Below are positions 14,672 through 14,999 of a stretch of DNA of 14,999 nt, piece after piece. Each line of letters starts with the position of its first letter. Position 1 is the first letter of the stretch. Source of the stretch: Gemmatimonadota bacterium. GTDB lineage: Bacteria > Gemmatimonadota > Gemmatimonadetes > Gemmatimonadales > Gemmatimonadaceae. Position numbers and translations under genes: made by a program. Where the stretch lies: positions 1 to 14,999 of the forward strand of contig JAQBPZ010000269.1 of the NCBI GenBank assembly GCA_028287225.1, read 5' to 3'. The notes beneath the pieces were generated by a model. The model made no database searches, was not told the origin of the DNA, and saw only the letters and a list, made by a program, of their open reading frames with translations.

Positions 14672-14999
14672 CCTTCTGCGCCCCCGCCGGCGGCACCCGG
14701 GTCGGGTGACCTTTCAACCGTGGATTCCGCCGGCATGGCGCACTGGCCCTCGGCGAGCGGGGCTGAAGGTCGACTGACTGGGACCGCTCACGCATCCAAC
14801 CGGATTGATGCGACGTGACGCAGCCCGGCGAAATGGCCCGCCAAGCCCTCGTGCGACGAGCGGGCGCCGCTCCTTTACTCGTCGAGAGGGTAGAGGGCCG
14901 GCCCTCGCTACTGATGGATGCTGCGGGGCCGGGATCTCTGCCCCGCACCCTCCAAACTCGCGGTGGCCGGCCCTCGTACGATCTCTGAAGGGGCAAGGG
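14672..14999. other. intergenic region with short palindromes, no credible gene
   Basis: No open frame here has protein-like composition; the long minus-strand frame crossing it continues antisense into the glycosyltransferase gene. The segment holds a 14-bp perfect palindrome GAGGGCCGGCCCTC (14893-14906), a direct repeat of GGCCGGCCCTCG (14896-14907 and 14965-14976), and between them a hairpin TGCGGGGC/GCCCCGCA (14922-14929 with 14940-14947, 10-nt loop). This may be the start of a structured repeat or of the next gene's leader; the window ends too soon to tell. Confidence 0.5.

Overview
This is a GC-rich bacterial chromosome segment, by eye about 70% G+C. Genes are closely packed, GTG starts and 4-nt stop/start overlaps are common, and dispersed intergenic repeats are frequent. 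The repeat style, the secreted M20 peptidase and the small lineage-type ORFs fit Gemmatimonadota. That assignment is an inference with moderate confidence, because the window holds no rRNA or other phylogenetic marker.

Left part (1-5434). The window opens with the 3' end of a MocA/MobA-like nucleotidyltransferase gene. Minus-strand genes follow: a GNAT acetyltransferase, a 65-aa helical protein, then a three-gene cluster of a Lys/Ala-rich 62-aa protein, a 90-aa MSRAFV-type protein and a YeaD-like hexose-6-phosphate mutarotase. Next comes a translationally coupled pair, a HipA-like kinase and a DUF3037 protein, and then a cupin. The gaps here are full of repeats: a ~350-bp imperfect inverted repeat (1500-1850), a TGTCATCCC stem-loop element framed by GGGATTA arrays (3288-3556), and a 144-bp element with 23-bp perfect inverted arms next to a (CAG)9 tract (4865-5045).

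Central part (5435-11474). A complete SUF iron-sulfur cluster assembly operon runs on the plus strand in the order sufB-sufC-sufD-sufU-Rieske ferredoxin-sufS. SufS takes sulfur from cysteine, SufU relays it, and SufBCD is the ATP-driven scaffold. The Rieske protein may supply electrons. From sufC onward the genes overlap by 4 nt or lie 1 bp apart. Between sufB and sufC there is a 195-bp gap filled by a second TGTCATCCC-type stem-loop element. Upstream of sufB, a TTGACT-N17-TACTTT promoter candidate is overlapped by a 13-bp-arm inverted repeat, a plausible iron or redox-responsive operator. No Rrf2/SufR/IscR gene is present in the window. A GC hairpin separates sufS from the convergent TM2 gene.

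Right part (11475-14999). This holds a zinc-ribbon TM2 membrane protein (minus), a YCII-family protein (plus), a secreted M20 metallopeptidase (minus) and a GT2 membrane-anchored glycosyltransferase (plus). The last ~350 bp has no credible gene, only short palindromes.

Most of the window is conserved housekeeping sequence. The less ordinary items are the HipA-like/DUF3037 pair bracketed by repeats, the repeat-derived 3' end of the DUF3037 gene, the stem-loop element inside the suf operon, and the promoter/operator architecture upstream of sufB.
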